From Bordetella parapertussis (GTDB lineage: Bacteria > Pseudomonadota > Gammaproteobacteria > Burkholderiales > Burkholderiaceae_B): a stretch of 11,428 nucleotides of DNA. The notes below the pieces were generated by a model. The model was given only the letters and a program-made list of their open reading frames with translations. It did no database searches and had not been told where the DNA came from. Of this stretch, positions 1 through 6,570 are shown piece by piece; within the stretch, counting starts at the first letter, position 1, and each line of letters opens with the position of its first letter. The position numbers and the translations under genes were made by a program. The stretch is taken from positions 1 to 11,428 of the forward strand of contig CAMAYM010000079.1 of assembly GCA_945862495.1 (NCBI GenBank), given 5' to 3'.

Positions 1-427
1 AGGGGCTGACAGAGCCTGCAGAAGCCAGAAAGTTGAGGTGGGATTCGAGTTCGTCGAGCTCACGTTGAAACGCCGCACGCATGGCGCGCCGCGCGCCGTC
101 CATCGTGCCATTGACATCGGTCGTCGAGCCGCTGCGACGTGCTTTCAGAAACTCGGTCATGCCCGAGTCAAAAATACGCGCAAGGGCGCCTTGTTCTGCA
201 CGGCGTGTGGAAATCGACTGATGCAGCAAGGCAAGATCGCCACCCGACCAGAAGTCGTCTTCGAAGCGTCTGGTTTGGAGCAGTGTTTTTTTGATGGTTG
301 CGCGTTTCGCAAAAATAAAAGTCCAGGAGACAATCGAAATGCTAATCAGCAACAGCATGATGAACTGTACTGGTAGGCTGGCATCGAGTACCAGCGTGAG
401 TATCGACATATCTGGATTGGTTTGCAT
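1..427 (-). CDS. tolQ: TolQ, proton-channel subunit of the Tol-Pal system (partial, 3' end outside window)
   Basis: TolQ is an inner-membrane protein of the MotA/TolQ/ExbB family. With TolR it uses the proton gradient to energise TolA, which keeps the outer membrane attached during division. About 142 residues are visible. A short N-terminal segment is followed by one hydrophobic helix (about residues 17-38, LPVQFIMLLLISISIV and onward), then a charged cytoplasmic region. That region ends in the family-typical stretch FQRELDELESHLNFLASAG, just before the second membrane helix would start. The ATG at 427 has an AGGA ribosome site inside the end of ybgC and lies 3 bases after the ybgC stop; GTG at 430 and ATG at 409 are alternatives. 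The order ybgC-tolQ is the same as in E. coli, so tolR, tolA, tolB and pal are expected further left. Identification is firm; the C-terminal half is not visible. Confidence 0.95.
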   Translation of the reverse strand, partial: MQTNPDMSILTLVLDASLPVQFIMLLLISISIVSWTFIFAKRATIKKTLLQTRRFEDDFWSGGDLALLHQSISTRRAEQGALARIFDSGMTEFLKARRSGSTTDVNGTMDGARRAMRAAFQRELDELESHLNFLASAGSVSP

Positions 428-430
428 CAC

Positions 431-859
431 TTATTCCTGAGTAATTGCGGCTAATTTAGTACGTACGGATTGTGGAATTGCAGCGACCCGCATATTAACG
501 GTTTCTACACAACAGACTTGGATGTTACTTTGAGCAATCAGTTCCCCGCCTCGACTGACAGACTGTGCGAAGTGTAACGAAGCTCGGCCCATTCGTGTGA
601 CTTCGCTTTCAATTTGCAATAAATCATCTAGGCGGGCGGGTGAAATGTAGCGTACGTCGACACGCACCACCATAAAGACGCGTTGCTCTGTTGCAGCGAG
701 CGTGGATTGGTCGACGCCTAAGTCGCGTAACCATTCCGTTCTGCCACGCTCCATGTATTTGAGATAGTTGGCATAAAAAACAACACCACCCATGTCCGTG
801 TCTTCGTAATAGACACGGACATTCATATGATGCTTATACGATGGGCGTTCAATTGGCAT
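431..859 (-). CDS. ybgC: YbgC, Tol-Pal-associated acyl-CoA thioesterase (hotdog fold)
   Basis: This is a cytoplasmic hotdog-fold thioesterase of the 4-hydroxybenzoyl-CoA thioesterase family, encoded with tol genes in many Gram-negatives. Family members hydrolyse short acyl-CoAs, and YbgC has been linked to phospholipid metabolism. The diagnostic motif VRVYYEDTDMGGVVFYANYL lies at about residues 14-33, with the presumed catalytic aspartate at residue 22. The RTEWLR and SPARLDDLLQIESEV segments also match the family. Length is 142 residues from the ATG at 859, against 134 in E. coli. The frame stays open to a TTG at 880 whose last two bases overlap the proS TGA (TTGA). I prefer the ATG at 859 because an AGG lies just upstream and the catalytic motif then falls near the usual distance from the start. 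It lies between proS and tolQ, with very small gaps, so the three are probably one transcript. Confidence 0.92.
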   Translation of the reverse strand: MPIERPSYKHHMNVRVYYEDTDMGGVVFYANYLKYMERGRTEWLRDLGVDQSTLAATEQRVFMVVRVDVRYISPARLDDLLQIESEVTRMGRASLHFAQSVSRGGELIAQSNIQVCCVETVNMRVAAIPQSVRTKLAAITQE

Positions 860-876
860 GTGTACCTGGGGTAATT

Positions 877-2610
877 TCAAGCAGATTCGAGCAATGAAAG
901 TGTCTGCGCGATGCAGTCTGCGAGCGGCACACGTGCGGCTTCGGTTTGCTTGCGCCCGAGCAGTTCGACGACACCATCATTGAGCCCACGTTCGCCGACC
1001 GTAATGCGTACGGGAGGTCCAATGAGCTCCCACTCGGCGAACATGATGCCAGGGCGTTGGTCACGATCATCCAAAATGACATCAATCCCACGGTTTTTAA
1101 GCTCAACATACAGCTTTTCGCTTGCTTCACGGACAGCTTCGCTTTTGCCCCAGCCCACTGCACAGATGGCGACCTCAAAAGGCGCAATCGCCCTTGGCCA
1201 CACTATCCCTTTAGCGTCGTGATTTTGTTCAATGGCCGCGCCAACAATACGTGTGACGCCAATGCCATAACAGCCCATTTCCATTAGGGCAGGTTTGCCG
1301 TTTTCGTCCAGGAAAGTGGCCTTGAGCGCTTGAGAGTACTTGGTGCCGAGATAAAAGACGTGACCGACTTCGATGCCACGTTGAATGGCCAGTGTGCCCT
1401 TTCCGTCTGGTGCGCGGTCACCCTCCACCACGTTGCGCAAATCGGTCACCAGGCTGGCTTCAGGCAGGTCTCGCACCCAGTTCACGCCGGTCAGGTGTGC
1501 GCCTTCTTGATTGGCGCCACAGACAAAGTCATGCATATTGGCGACGGTGAGATCGGCCACGACACGGACGGGTCGTGGCATCGCTACGGGTCCCAAATAG
1601 CCAGGTTTGCAGCCAAAGTGCTCAACAATCTCTGCCTCCGTTGCAAAGCGAAAGCCTTTATCCAGCCCCGCAACCTTGCCCACTTTGATTTCGTTAAGTT
1701 CATGGTCACCGCGAATGAGCAGTAACCAGAGGGTTGCAGGTTTGCTTTCTTGCTCGGTCGCCAATACGATTGATTTGACAGTCTGGCTCAGGGGTAGTTT
1801 GAGCATGTCAGCGACAAGCTCACATTTGGTCGCCTCGGGTGTGGCGACAGACTGCATGGGCGCGCCTGGTGCGGCACGTTCTGCGAGCAAGCAAGGCGCT
1901 GGGGCCAACTCGATGTTGGCCGCATAGTCAGATTTTGGATCATAGACAATCAAGTCTTCGCCAATATCTGCGATGACCTGAAACTCATGGCTCTGCGAGC
2001 CACCAATTGAGCCAGTGTCCGCAGCAACTGCACGAAAGGTCAGGCCCAGGCGGGCAAATATGCGCATATAGGCATCAAACATGACCTGATAGCTTTTTTG
2101 TGCCCCGGCGACATCGCGATCAAAGGAGTACGCATCTTTCATGGTGAACTCGCGTCCACGCATCACACCAAAGCGCGGGCGACGCTCATCACGAAATTTT
2201 GTCTGGATGTGATAAAAGTTGACGGGCAAGTGGCGCCAGCTTTGAATTTCGTTGCGTGCAATATCTGTAATGACTTCTTCTGACGTTGGCTGCAAAACAA
2301 AATCACGGCCATGGCGGTCTTTCATGCGCAGGAGCTCAGGGCCGTACTGCTCCCAGCGCCCCGACTCCATCCAGAGCTCGGCAGGCTGCACGACGGGCAT
2401 CAAGAGCTCGAGCGCGCCAGCTGCGTCCATCTCTTCACGGATGATGTGTTCGACTTTACGAATCACCCGCAAGCCGAGTGGCATGTAGTTGTAAATCCCA
2501 CCCGCTAGTTTACGGATCATGCCGGAGCGCATCATGAGCTGATGGCTGGCGATCTCGGCGTCGTTGGGGGCTTCTTTGAGAGTGCTGATGTGATAGGCAG
2601 ATGCGCGCAT
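877..2610 (-). CDS. proS: Prolyl-tRNA synthetase, bacterial type with editing domain
   Basis: This class II aminoacyl-tRNA synthetase charges tRNA-Pro with proline in the cytoplasm. At 577 residues it has the length of the bacterial form with an inserted editing domain. In order: motif 1 region near residues 60-75 (ending MPVVQP); motif 2 with FRDERRPRFGVMRGREFTMK at about 139-158, followed by DAYSFD; an editing insertion of roughly residues 225-380, of the YbaK/INS type that deacylates Ala-tRNA-Pro; motif 3 in GCYGIGVTRIVGAAIEQ; and a C-terminal anticodon-binding domain (GIDVILDDRDQRPGIMFAEW). The ATG at 2610 gives MRASAYHISTLKE, a typical ProS N terminus. It is divergent from rppH, and the 85-base gap must hold both promoters. 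ybgC follows directly. No frameshift or missing motif is seen. Confidence 0.97.
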   Translation of the reverse strand: MRASAYHISTLKEAPNDAEIASHQLMMRSGMIRKLAGGIYNYMPLGLRVIRKVEHIIREEMDAAGALELLMPVVQPAELWMESGRWEQYGPELLRMKDRHGRDFVLQPTSEEVITDIARNEIQSWRHLPVNFYHIQTKFRDERRPRFGVMRGREFTMKDAYSFDRDVAGAQKSYQVMFDAYMRIFARLGLTFRAVAADTGSIGGSQSHEFQVIADIGEDLIVYDPKSDYAANIELAPAPCLLAERAAPGAPMQSVATPEATKCELVADMLKLPLSQTVKSIVLATEQESKPATLWLLLIRGDHELNEIKVGKVAGLDKGFRFATEAEIVEHFGCKPGYLGPVAMPRPVRVVADLTVANMHDFVCGANQEGAHLTGVNWVRDLPEASLVTDLRNVVEGDRAPDGKGTLAIQRGIEVGHVFYLGTKYSQALKATFLDENGKPALMEMGCYGIGVTRIVGAAIEQNHDAKGIVWPRAIAPFEVAICAVGWGKSEAVREASEKLYVELKNRGIDVILDDRDQRPGIMFAEWELIGPPVRITVGERGLNDGVVELLGRKQTEAARVPLADCIAQTLSLLESA

Positions 2611-2631
2611 TGTTTGCTAAAAAATTTATTA

Positions 2632-2660
2632 GGGCAAATTGCCCAACAGGTACGTATAAT
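2632..2660 (+). promoter_or_regulatory. Candidate rppH promoter with perfect -10 and a GGGCAA-A-TTGCCC dyad
   Basis: TATAAT at 2655-2660 is a perfect sigma-70 -10 element, 35 bases before the rppH ATG. No good -35 hexamer sits 16-18 bases upstream. That position is instead filled by a perfect inverted repeat, GGGCAA-A-TTGCCC (2632-2644). The dyad could be an operator for rppH, for divergent proS, or for both, or it could be chance. The -10 is seen directly; promoter activity and regulator binding are inferred. Confidence 0.45.
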
Positions 2661-2695
2661 TAAATGCAATTGTATTGAATTCGCTGGGAGTGGCC

Positions 2696-3235
2696 ATGCT
2701 TGATCGCGAAGGCTACCGTCCTAATGTCGGAATCATCCTCGTTAATCAAAAAAATGAGGTCTTTTGGGGTAAGCGTATCAGGGAACATGCTTGGCAGTTC
2801 CCTCAAGGTGGTATTAAACACGGCGAAAGCCCGGTTCAAGCCATGTTTCGCGAACTTCACGAAGAGGTCGGTCTCCAACCCGATCATGTCCGTATTTTGG
2901 GACGCACAAGAGAGTGGTTGCGTTACGACGTGCCGGATACCTTTATCCGTAGAGAGTCGCGCGGGCATTACAGAGGGCAAAAACAGATTTGGTTTTTGCT
3001 GCGATTGCTTGGGCGCGACATAGACGTCAAGTTGAGAGCGACCCAACATCCCGAGTTTGATGCCTGGCGTTGGAGCCATTACTGGGTGTCGCTCGACGCG
3101 GTGATTGATTTCAAGCGTGAGGTTTACACCCAGGCGCTCAACGAACTATCACCCCTCATTTTCAAGCGTGGGCAAGAGTCTCGCGGTGATGCCGTTGTGG
3201 CGGAGGAGTGTAGTGACCAAAAAAATGACGCTTAA
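2696..3235 (+). CDS. rppH: RppH, RNA pyrophosphohydrolase (Nudix hydrolase)
   Basis: RppH removes pyrophosphate from the 5' end of primary transcripts, which lets RNase E begin decay; it acts in the cytoplasm. The protein is 179 residues, close to the E. coli length of about 176. It begins MLDREGYRPNVGIILVNQKN, the family signature N terminus. The Nudix box (GX5EX7REUXEEXGU) spans residues 38-60, with G38, E44, R52, E53, E56, E57 and G59 all present, so the metal-binding site looks intact. The ATG at 2696 is preceded by GGGAG at 2686-2690; a TTG at 2675 in frame would add seven residues but has no support. The C-terminal tail after about residue 150 is charged and not conserved in my recollection of the family. 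It is transcribed away from proS and converges with the tctBA-dehydrogenase operon, and its stop codon lies inside the shared hairpin. Confidence 0.95.
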   Translation: MLDREGYRPNVGIILVNQKNEVFWGKRIREHAWQFPQGGIKHGESPVQAMFRELHEEVGLQPDHVRILGRTREWLRYDVPDTFIRRESRGHYRGQKQIWFLLRLLGRDIDVKLRATQHPEFDAWRWSHYWVSLDAVIDFKREVYTQALNELSPLIFKRGQESRGDAVVAEECSDQKNDA

Positions 3236-3252
3236 ATCATTAAGCGTCATTT
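3219..3252 (-). terminator. Rho-independent terminator of the tctBA-dehydrogenase operon, overlapping the end of rppH
   Basis: A perfect 13-base-pair stem (3223-3235 with 3240-3252) closes on a 4-base loop, ATCA. On the minus strand the stem is followed by seven T residues (complement of A 3219-3225), giving a strong intrinsic terminator for the leftward operon that stops at 3278. On the plus strand the T tract is only three bases, so termination of rppH there would be weaker. The rppH stop codon TAA (3233-3235) forms the end of one arm. Confidence 0.85.
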
Positions 3253-3277
3253 AAATTTCATAAAACTAAGAAACTAT

Positions 3278-4180
3278 TTATTTCAATCGCTTAATCAAAC
3301 TAGACGTATCCCAGCGCGCGCCGCCCATTTGTTGGACATCCGCATAAAACTGATCAACTAAGGCCGTCACGGGAACACGGGCACCGTTGCGGCGGGCCTC
3401 GTCCATGACCAGACTTAAATCCTTGCGCATCCAATCTACGGCAAAGCCAAACTCAAACTGATCGTCCACCATGGTGTTGCCACGATTTTCCATCTGCCAG
3501 CTTTGGGCGGCGCCTTTGTTGATGACATCAAGGACTTGTTTCATGTCCAGGCCTGCAGCCTGACCGAAGGCGATGCCCTCAGACAGGCCTTGAACGATAC
3601 CTGCGATACAGATCTGGTTAACCATCTTGGCCAGTTGACCCGCACCAACAGGGCCTACTAAGGTCACAGCACGCGCCATGACCGCGATGACATCGCGCAC
3701 GTGTGCAAAGTCAGCTGCATCACCACCGCACATGACGGTCAGCATGCCATTCACGGCACCCGCTTGACCACCTGAGACGGGCGCGTCGATGAACTTAATC
3801 GACTTACCCTTTGCCACGGCATGCATTTCGCGCGCAACGGAGGCAGATGCCGTTGTATGGTCGACATACGTCGCCCCTGCCTGCATGCCCGCAAACGCAC
3901 CTTGATCACCCAGCACAACACTACGTAAGTCGTCGTCATTTCCAACGCAGGAAAAAACGATCTCCGCGCCACTCGCCGCTTCACGAGGGGTCGCGCAAGC
4001 ACGTCCACCAAACTCATTGACCCAGGCTTGCGCCTTTTGAGCATTGCGGTTGTAGACTGTAACCTGATGACCTGCCTTTGCCAGATGACCTGCCATCGGC
4101 AGACCCATCACCCCCAAGCCCAGAAAAGCGACTTTACGGGGGGCAGAGACTTCGTAGGTTTTGCTGTTAATCGATGCCAC
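3278..4180 (-). CDS. NAD(P)-dependent beta-hydroxyacid dehydrogenase (3-hydroxyisobutyrate dehydrogenase / tartronate semialdehyde reductase family)
   Basis: This is a 300-residue soluble dehydrogenase of the 6-phosphogluconate-dehydrogenase-like superfamily. The Rossmann dinucleotide motif GLGVMG is at residues 21-26. The substrate-site motif DAPVSGG is at 132-138. The conserved GQLAKMVNQ block carries the presumed catalytic lysine K185 and N188. Members reduce or oxidise short 3-hydroxy acids such as 3-hydroxyisobutyrate or tartronate semialdehyde; sequence alone does not tell which, so no symbol is given. The start is GTG at 4180, with AGGAA 9 bases upstream and only 3 bases after the tctA stop. 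It is the last gene of the tctB-tctA operon, which suggests, as inference, that it acts on a compound brought in by that carrier or on a breakdown product. The N terminus carries about 15 extra residues before the Rossmann strand. Confidence 0.9.
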   Translation of the reverse strand: MASINSKTYEVSAPRKVAFLGLGVMGLPMAGHLAKAGHQVTVYNRNAQKAQAWVNEFGGRACATPREAASGAEIVFSCVGNDDDLRSVVLGDQGAFAGMQAGATYVDHTTASASVAREMHAVAKGKSIKFIDAPVSGGQAGAVNGMLTVMCGGDAADFAHVRDVIAVMARAVTLVGPVGAGQLAKMVNQICIAGIVQGLSEGIAFGQAAGLDMKQVLDVINKGAAQSWQMENRGNTMVDDQFEFGFAVDWMRKDLSLVMDEARRNGARVPVTALVDQFYADVQQMGGARWDTSSLIKRLK

Positions 4181-4183
4181 GAT

Positions 4184-5683
4184 TTAGGTTTCCTCAAAAA
4201 TCTCGCGCTTCTTTTTCAGGGAAGGCAGAGAAATAATAAGGACGAGCAGCGCAGCAACACCCAGCAGTGAGGCTGACAGAGGACGCTCAAGGAAGGTCAT
4301 GAAGTTACCGCGAGACAAGAGCAGGGCGCGACGGAAGTTCTCTTCCATTAATGGTCCCAGCACCAAGCCCAGCAACAAAGGTGCGCCTTCGCACTTGAGT
4401 TTAGACCACACATATCCAATGATGCCAAACAACGCCGTGATAAAGATATCAAAGATGTTGTAGTTCAGAGAATACACGCCGATCGTGCAGAACAACAGAA
4501 TCGCTGGATACAGGACACGATAAGGCACGGTCAGGAGTTTGATCCAGATACCGATCAGTGGCAGGTTCAACACCACCAGCATCAGGTTACCAATCCACAT
4601 GGAGGCAATCAGACCCCAGAACAGTTCTGGGTGGCTCGTCATCACCTGAGGACCAGGCTGGATGTTGTGAATGGTCATCGCTCCGACCATCAGCGCCATC
4701 ACAGCGTTACCTGGGATACCGAGTGTCAACAGAGGAATAAACGAGGTCTGTGCGCCCGCGTTATTGGCGGACTCTGGGCCTGCCAAGCCAGCAGGGTGGC
4801 CTTTGCCGAAGCGCTCTGGGGTTTTGGAAAGTTTCTTTTCGATGGTGTAGGAAGCAAACGACGACAGCACTGCGCCGCCACCTGGCAAAATACCCAAAAC
4901 AGATCCCACCGCTGTGCCACGAATGACAGCAGGCCATGACTCTTGAAACTCTTGCTTATTTGGATAGAGCGAACCGATTTTAGAGTCCACTTCAACGCGG
5001 TTTTCTTTTTGCTCGAGGTTGGTCATGATTTCGGTAAAACCGAACACGCCCATTGCCACAATCGCAAAGCCCACGCCGTCCTGAAGTTCGGGGATGCCGA
5101 AGTCAAAGCGGGCGACACCGGAGTTGACGTCTGTGCCGACCATGCCCAACAGCAAGCCGAGCAAAATCATTGCAATTGCTTTGATCAAAGAGCCAGAGGC
5201 CAAGACAACGGCGCCTACCAGACCTAGAACCATCAGCGAGAAATACTCAGCGGGGCCGAACTTGAACGCCAACTCAGCGAGTGGGGGTGCAAACGCAGCA
5301 ATCAGCAGTGTGGCCACGCTACCCGCAAAGAACGAGCCCAGTGCAGCAATTGCCAGTGCCGCACCCGCCCGACCATTTTTGGCCATGGCGTGTCCATCGA
5401 GCACCGTCACCACCGCAGAGGTTTCACCCGGCAAGTTGACCAAAATTGCGGTGGTTGAGCCACCATACTGTGTGCCGTAATAAATACCGGCCAACATGAT
5501 CAAGCCCGCAATCGGAGGCAAGACATAGGTGATTGGCAGCAACATGGCGATAGTTGGCACAGGACCGAGGCCTGGCAATACGCCCACCAAGGTGCCGAGC
5601 AAACAGCCCAAGAACGCATACGCGAGGTTTTCAGGTGTAAACGCCACCCCAAAACCAATCATCAAATTATTGAGTAAGTCCAT
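4184..5683 (-). CDS. tctA: TctA, large membrane subunit of a tripartite tricarboxylate transporter
   Basis: TctA is the 12-helix-class membrane component of TTT-family secondary carriers, which import citrate and other carboxylates using a periplasmic binding protein (TctC) and a small subunit (TctB). The 499 residues are almost wholly hydrophobic. Family hallmarks are present: GTLVGVLPGLGPVPTIAMLL at about residues 30-49, YYGTQYGGSTTAILVNLPGE at 68-87, and a second related glycine/proline motif, VLGILPGGGAVLSSF, in the middle of the protein, consistent with internal duplication. The C terminus ends in a short charged tail (LKKKREIFEET). The ATG at 5683 has an AAGGAG ribosome site that overlaps the tctB stop (TAAGGAG), which suggests translational coupling. 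Substrate cannot be told from sequence; the dehydrogenase gene downstream hints at a hydroxy acid or related carboxylate. Confidence 0.95.
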   Translation of the reverse strand: MDLLNNLMIGFGVAFTPENLAYAFLGCLLGTLVGVLPGLGPVPTIAMLLPITYVLPPIAGLIMLAGIYYGTQYGGSTTAILVNLPGETSAVVTVLDGHAMAKNGRAGAALAIAALGSFFAGSVATLLIAAFAPPLAELAFKFGPAEYFSLMVLGLVGAVVLASGSLIKAIAMILLGLLLGMVGTDVNSGVARFDFGIPELQDGVGFAIVAMGVFGFTEIMTNLEQKENRVEVDSKIGSLYPNKQEFQESWPAVIRGTAVGSVLGILPGGGAVLSSFASYTIEKKLSKTPERFGKGHPAGLAGPESANNAGAQTSFIPLLTLGIPGNAVMALMVGAMTIHNIQPGPQVMTSHPELFWGLIASMWIGNLMLVVLNLPLIGIWIKLLTVPYRVLYPAILLFCTIGVYSLNYNIFDIFITALFGIIGYVWSKLKCEGAPLLLGLVLGPLMEENFRRALLLSRGNFMTFLERPLSASLLGVAALLVLIISLPSLKKKREIFEET

Positions 5684-5696
5684 GAATCCGTGCTCC

Positions 5697-6161
5697 TTAG
5701 TTCATGCCGAGAAATGCGGGCCAAATCGGGAACACCAACTTGAGACCAACAATGAAAGCCAAGTAACACAGGACTGCAAGGAAAATTGCATTCGCAATGG
5801 TCACCTTCCAGTTGTTATCGTGGGCGGCAGCGGCACTAATAAGTACCAGCACCAGCATGGAGATAATCAAACCCGCCGGCTGGAGCAAGAGCGCAAACAC
5901 AACAACAGCGCCGGTAATGATCGCAACGCTTTTAAAGTCAAATTTTGTGATTTCTGTCTGTTGTGCTTTTGGGCTCAAAGAGCTCAGCAAAATGATTGCG
6001 CCAAGAATCGCCATGATGACGCCCAGCCAGAAAGGAAAATATCCGGGACCCATTCGCGCGGCCGTACCCATCGAGTATTCGGTGGATTTCCAGGCGAACG
6101 CTGCGCCTAGGACGATGAACATCACCCCCGACCAGAAGTTCTGTTTGTTTTTAACCTGCAT
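5697..6161 (-). CDS. tctB: TctB, small membrane subunit of a tripartite tricarboxylate transporter
   Basis: This is the small integral-membrane subunit that pairs with TctA. The 154 residues show about four hydrophobic segments: roughly residues 8-25, 42-62 (FPFWLGVIMAILGAIILLSS), a long one around 78-112, and 118-145. The stretch MGTAARMGPGYFPFWLGV, just before the second helix, is typical of TctB. The start ATG at 6161 has AAGGAG 9 bases upstream. The stop overlaps the ribosome site of tctA, 13 bases before its ATG. In most TTT loci a tctC gene encoding the periplasmic binding protein lies next to tctB. None is found here; the upstream region is non-coding with inverted repeats. TctB sequences are weakly conserved, so identification rests partly on the tight pairing with tctA. 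Confidence 0.9.
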   Translation of the reverse strand: MQVKNKQNFWSGVMFIVLGAAFAWKSTEYSMGTAARMGPGYFPFWLGVIMAILGAIILLSSLSPKAQQTEITKFDFKSVAIITGAVVVFALLLQPAGLIISMLVLVLISAAAAHDNNWKVTIANAIFLAVLCYLAFIVGLKLVFPIWPAFLGMN

Positions 6162-6212
6162 GGTGACAAGCTCCTTGACTACGCTGCTAATAGTTGTTTT
6201 ATTGAATCGAAG

Positions 6213-6235
6213 GACGTACCAAAAGAAGGTACGTC
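6213..6235. repeat. Perfect 8-bp inverted repeat GACGTACC/GGTACGTC in the tctB 5' region
   Basis: GACGTACC (6213-6220) and GGTACGTC (6228-6235) form a perfect 8-pair stem with a 7-base loop. It lies 52 bases upstream of the tctB start. There is no following T run on either strand, so it is not a standard terminator. It may be an mRNA hairpin in the tctB leader or a regulator site. Confidence 0.6.
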
Positions 6236-6249
6236 ATATAAACTAAACA

Positions 6250-6276
6250 ACCTCTTGCAACTTTTTAGCAAGAGGT
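6250..6276. repeat. Perfect 9-bp inverted repeat ACCTCTTGC/GCAAGAGGT upstream of tctB
   Basis: ACCTCTTGC (6250-6258) pairs exactly with GCAAGAGGT (6268-6276) around a 9-base loop. No T run follows on either strand. It is 14 bases from the repeat at 6213-6235, so a leftward transcript would carry two consecutive hairpins before tctB. It could equally be an operator for a DNA-binding regulator. Confidence 0.6.
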
Positions 6277-6343
6277 CGTCTCGGACTGCATGGTAATTGA
6301 GAGTACGGCCAAAGCAAACTCAAAAGCGTGCAATTTTTGATGG

Positions 6344-6370
6344 GGTTTTCCCTAAAAAAAGGGTAAAACC
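6344..6370. repeat. Imperfect inverted repeat GGTTTTCCCT / AGGGTAAAACC
   Basis: GGTTTTCCCT (6344-6353) pairs with AGGGTAAAACC (6360-6370) with one bulged T and an A-rich 6-base loop. It lies between the tctB leader hairpins and the candidate promoter of the coiled-coil/zapA unit. Function is unknown; a regulator site or a weak transcriptional boundary are both possible. Confidence 0.45.
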
Positions 6371-6409
6371 TAAGTCGTTTTGTCGAAAAGTTTTAAAGTC
6401 ATGCTCTAT

Positions 6410-6439
6410 TTGATGAGCGACTCTTGTTTTTTGTATATT
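6410..6439 (+). promoter_or_regulatory. Candidate sigma-70 promoter for the coiled-coil gene and zapA
   Basis: TTGATG (6410-6415) and TATATT (6434-6439) are separated by 18 bases and match 4 of 6 and 5 of 6 consensus positions. They point towards the gene at 6571 and would give a leader of about 125 bases. The region is AT-rich, so a chance match is possible. Confidence 0.35.
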
Positions 6440-6570
6440 TTTTAGTTCAATAGCATGCGAAACTGAATGCAGGCTGACATTTTTGTCATACTTAAAAAAT
6501 TAACGTTCGTTTGGCATCAATGTTGGTGACGAATCAATTTGCTTGTCAATTTTTGCTTTACGATATCGGT

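Larger units (their letters stand above)
6162..6570. other. Intergenic region between divergent tctB and the coiled-coil/zapA unit
   Basis: This AT-rich stretch of about 400 bases holds no credible gene. It carries three inverted repeats (6213-6235, 6250-6276, 6344-6370), a small TGACA-TTTT-TGTCA dyad (6475-6488), and one candidate plus-strand promoter (6410-6439). I found no convincing sigma-70 or sigma-54 promoter for tctB on the minus strand. An in-frame ATG at 6520 and TTG at 6511 could extend the coiled-coil gene, but neither has a ribosome site. Confidence 0.7.

Noticed and set aside
38..376. 112-codon plus-strand open frame at the left edge
   Set aside because: It is the opposite strand of tolQ, whose protein match is unmistakable, and it has no ribosome site.
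5529..6110. 193-codon plus-strand open frame across tctB and the start of tctA
   Set aside because: It is antisense to two well-recognised membrane-protein genes, has low-complexity hydrophilic composition, and its frame is explained by the codon bias of the opposite strand.
6475..6488. TGACA-TTTT-TGTCA dyad as part of a second promoter for the coiled-coil gene
   Set aside because: The CTGACA could act as a -35, but no acceptable -10 is found 16-18 bases further; the 5-base arms are short enough to arise by chance.
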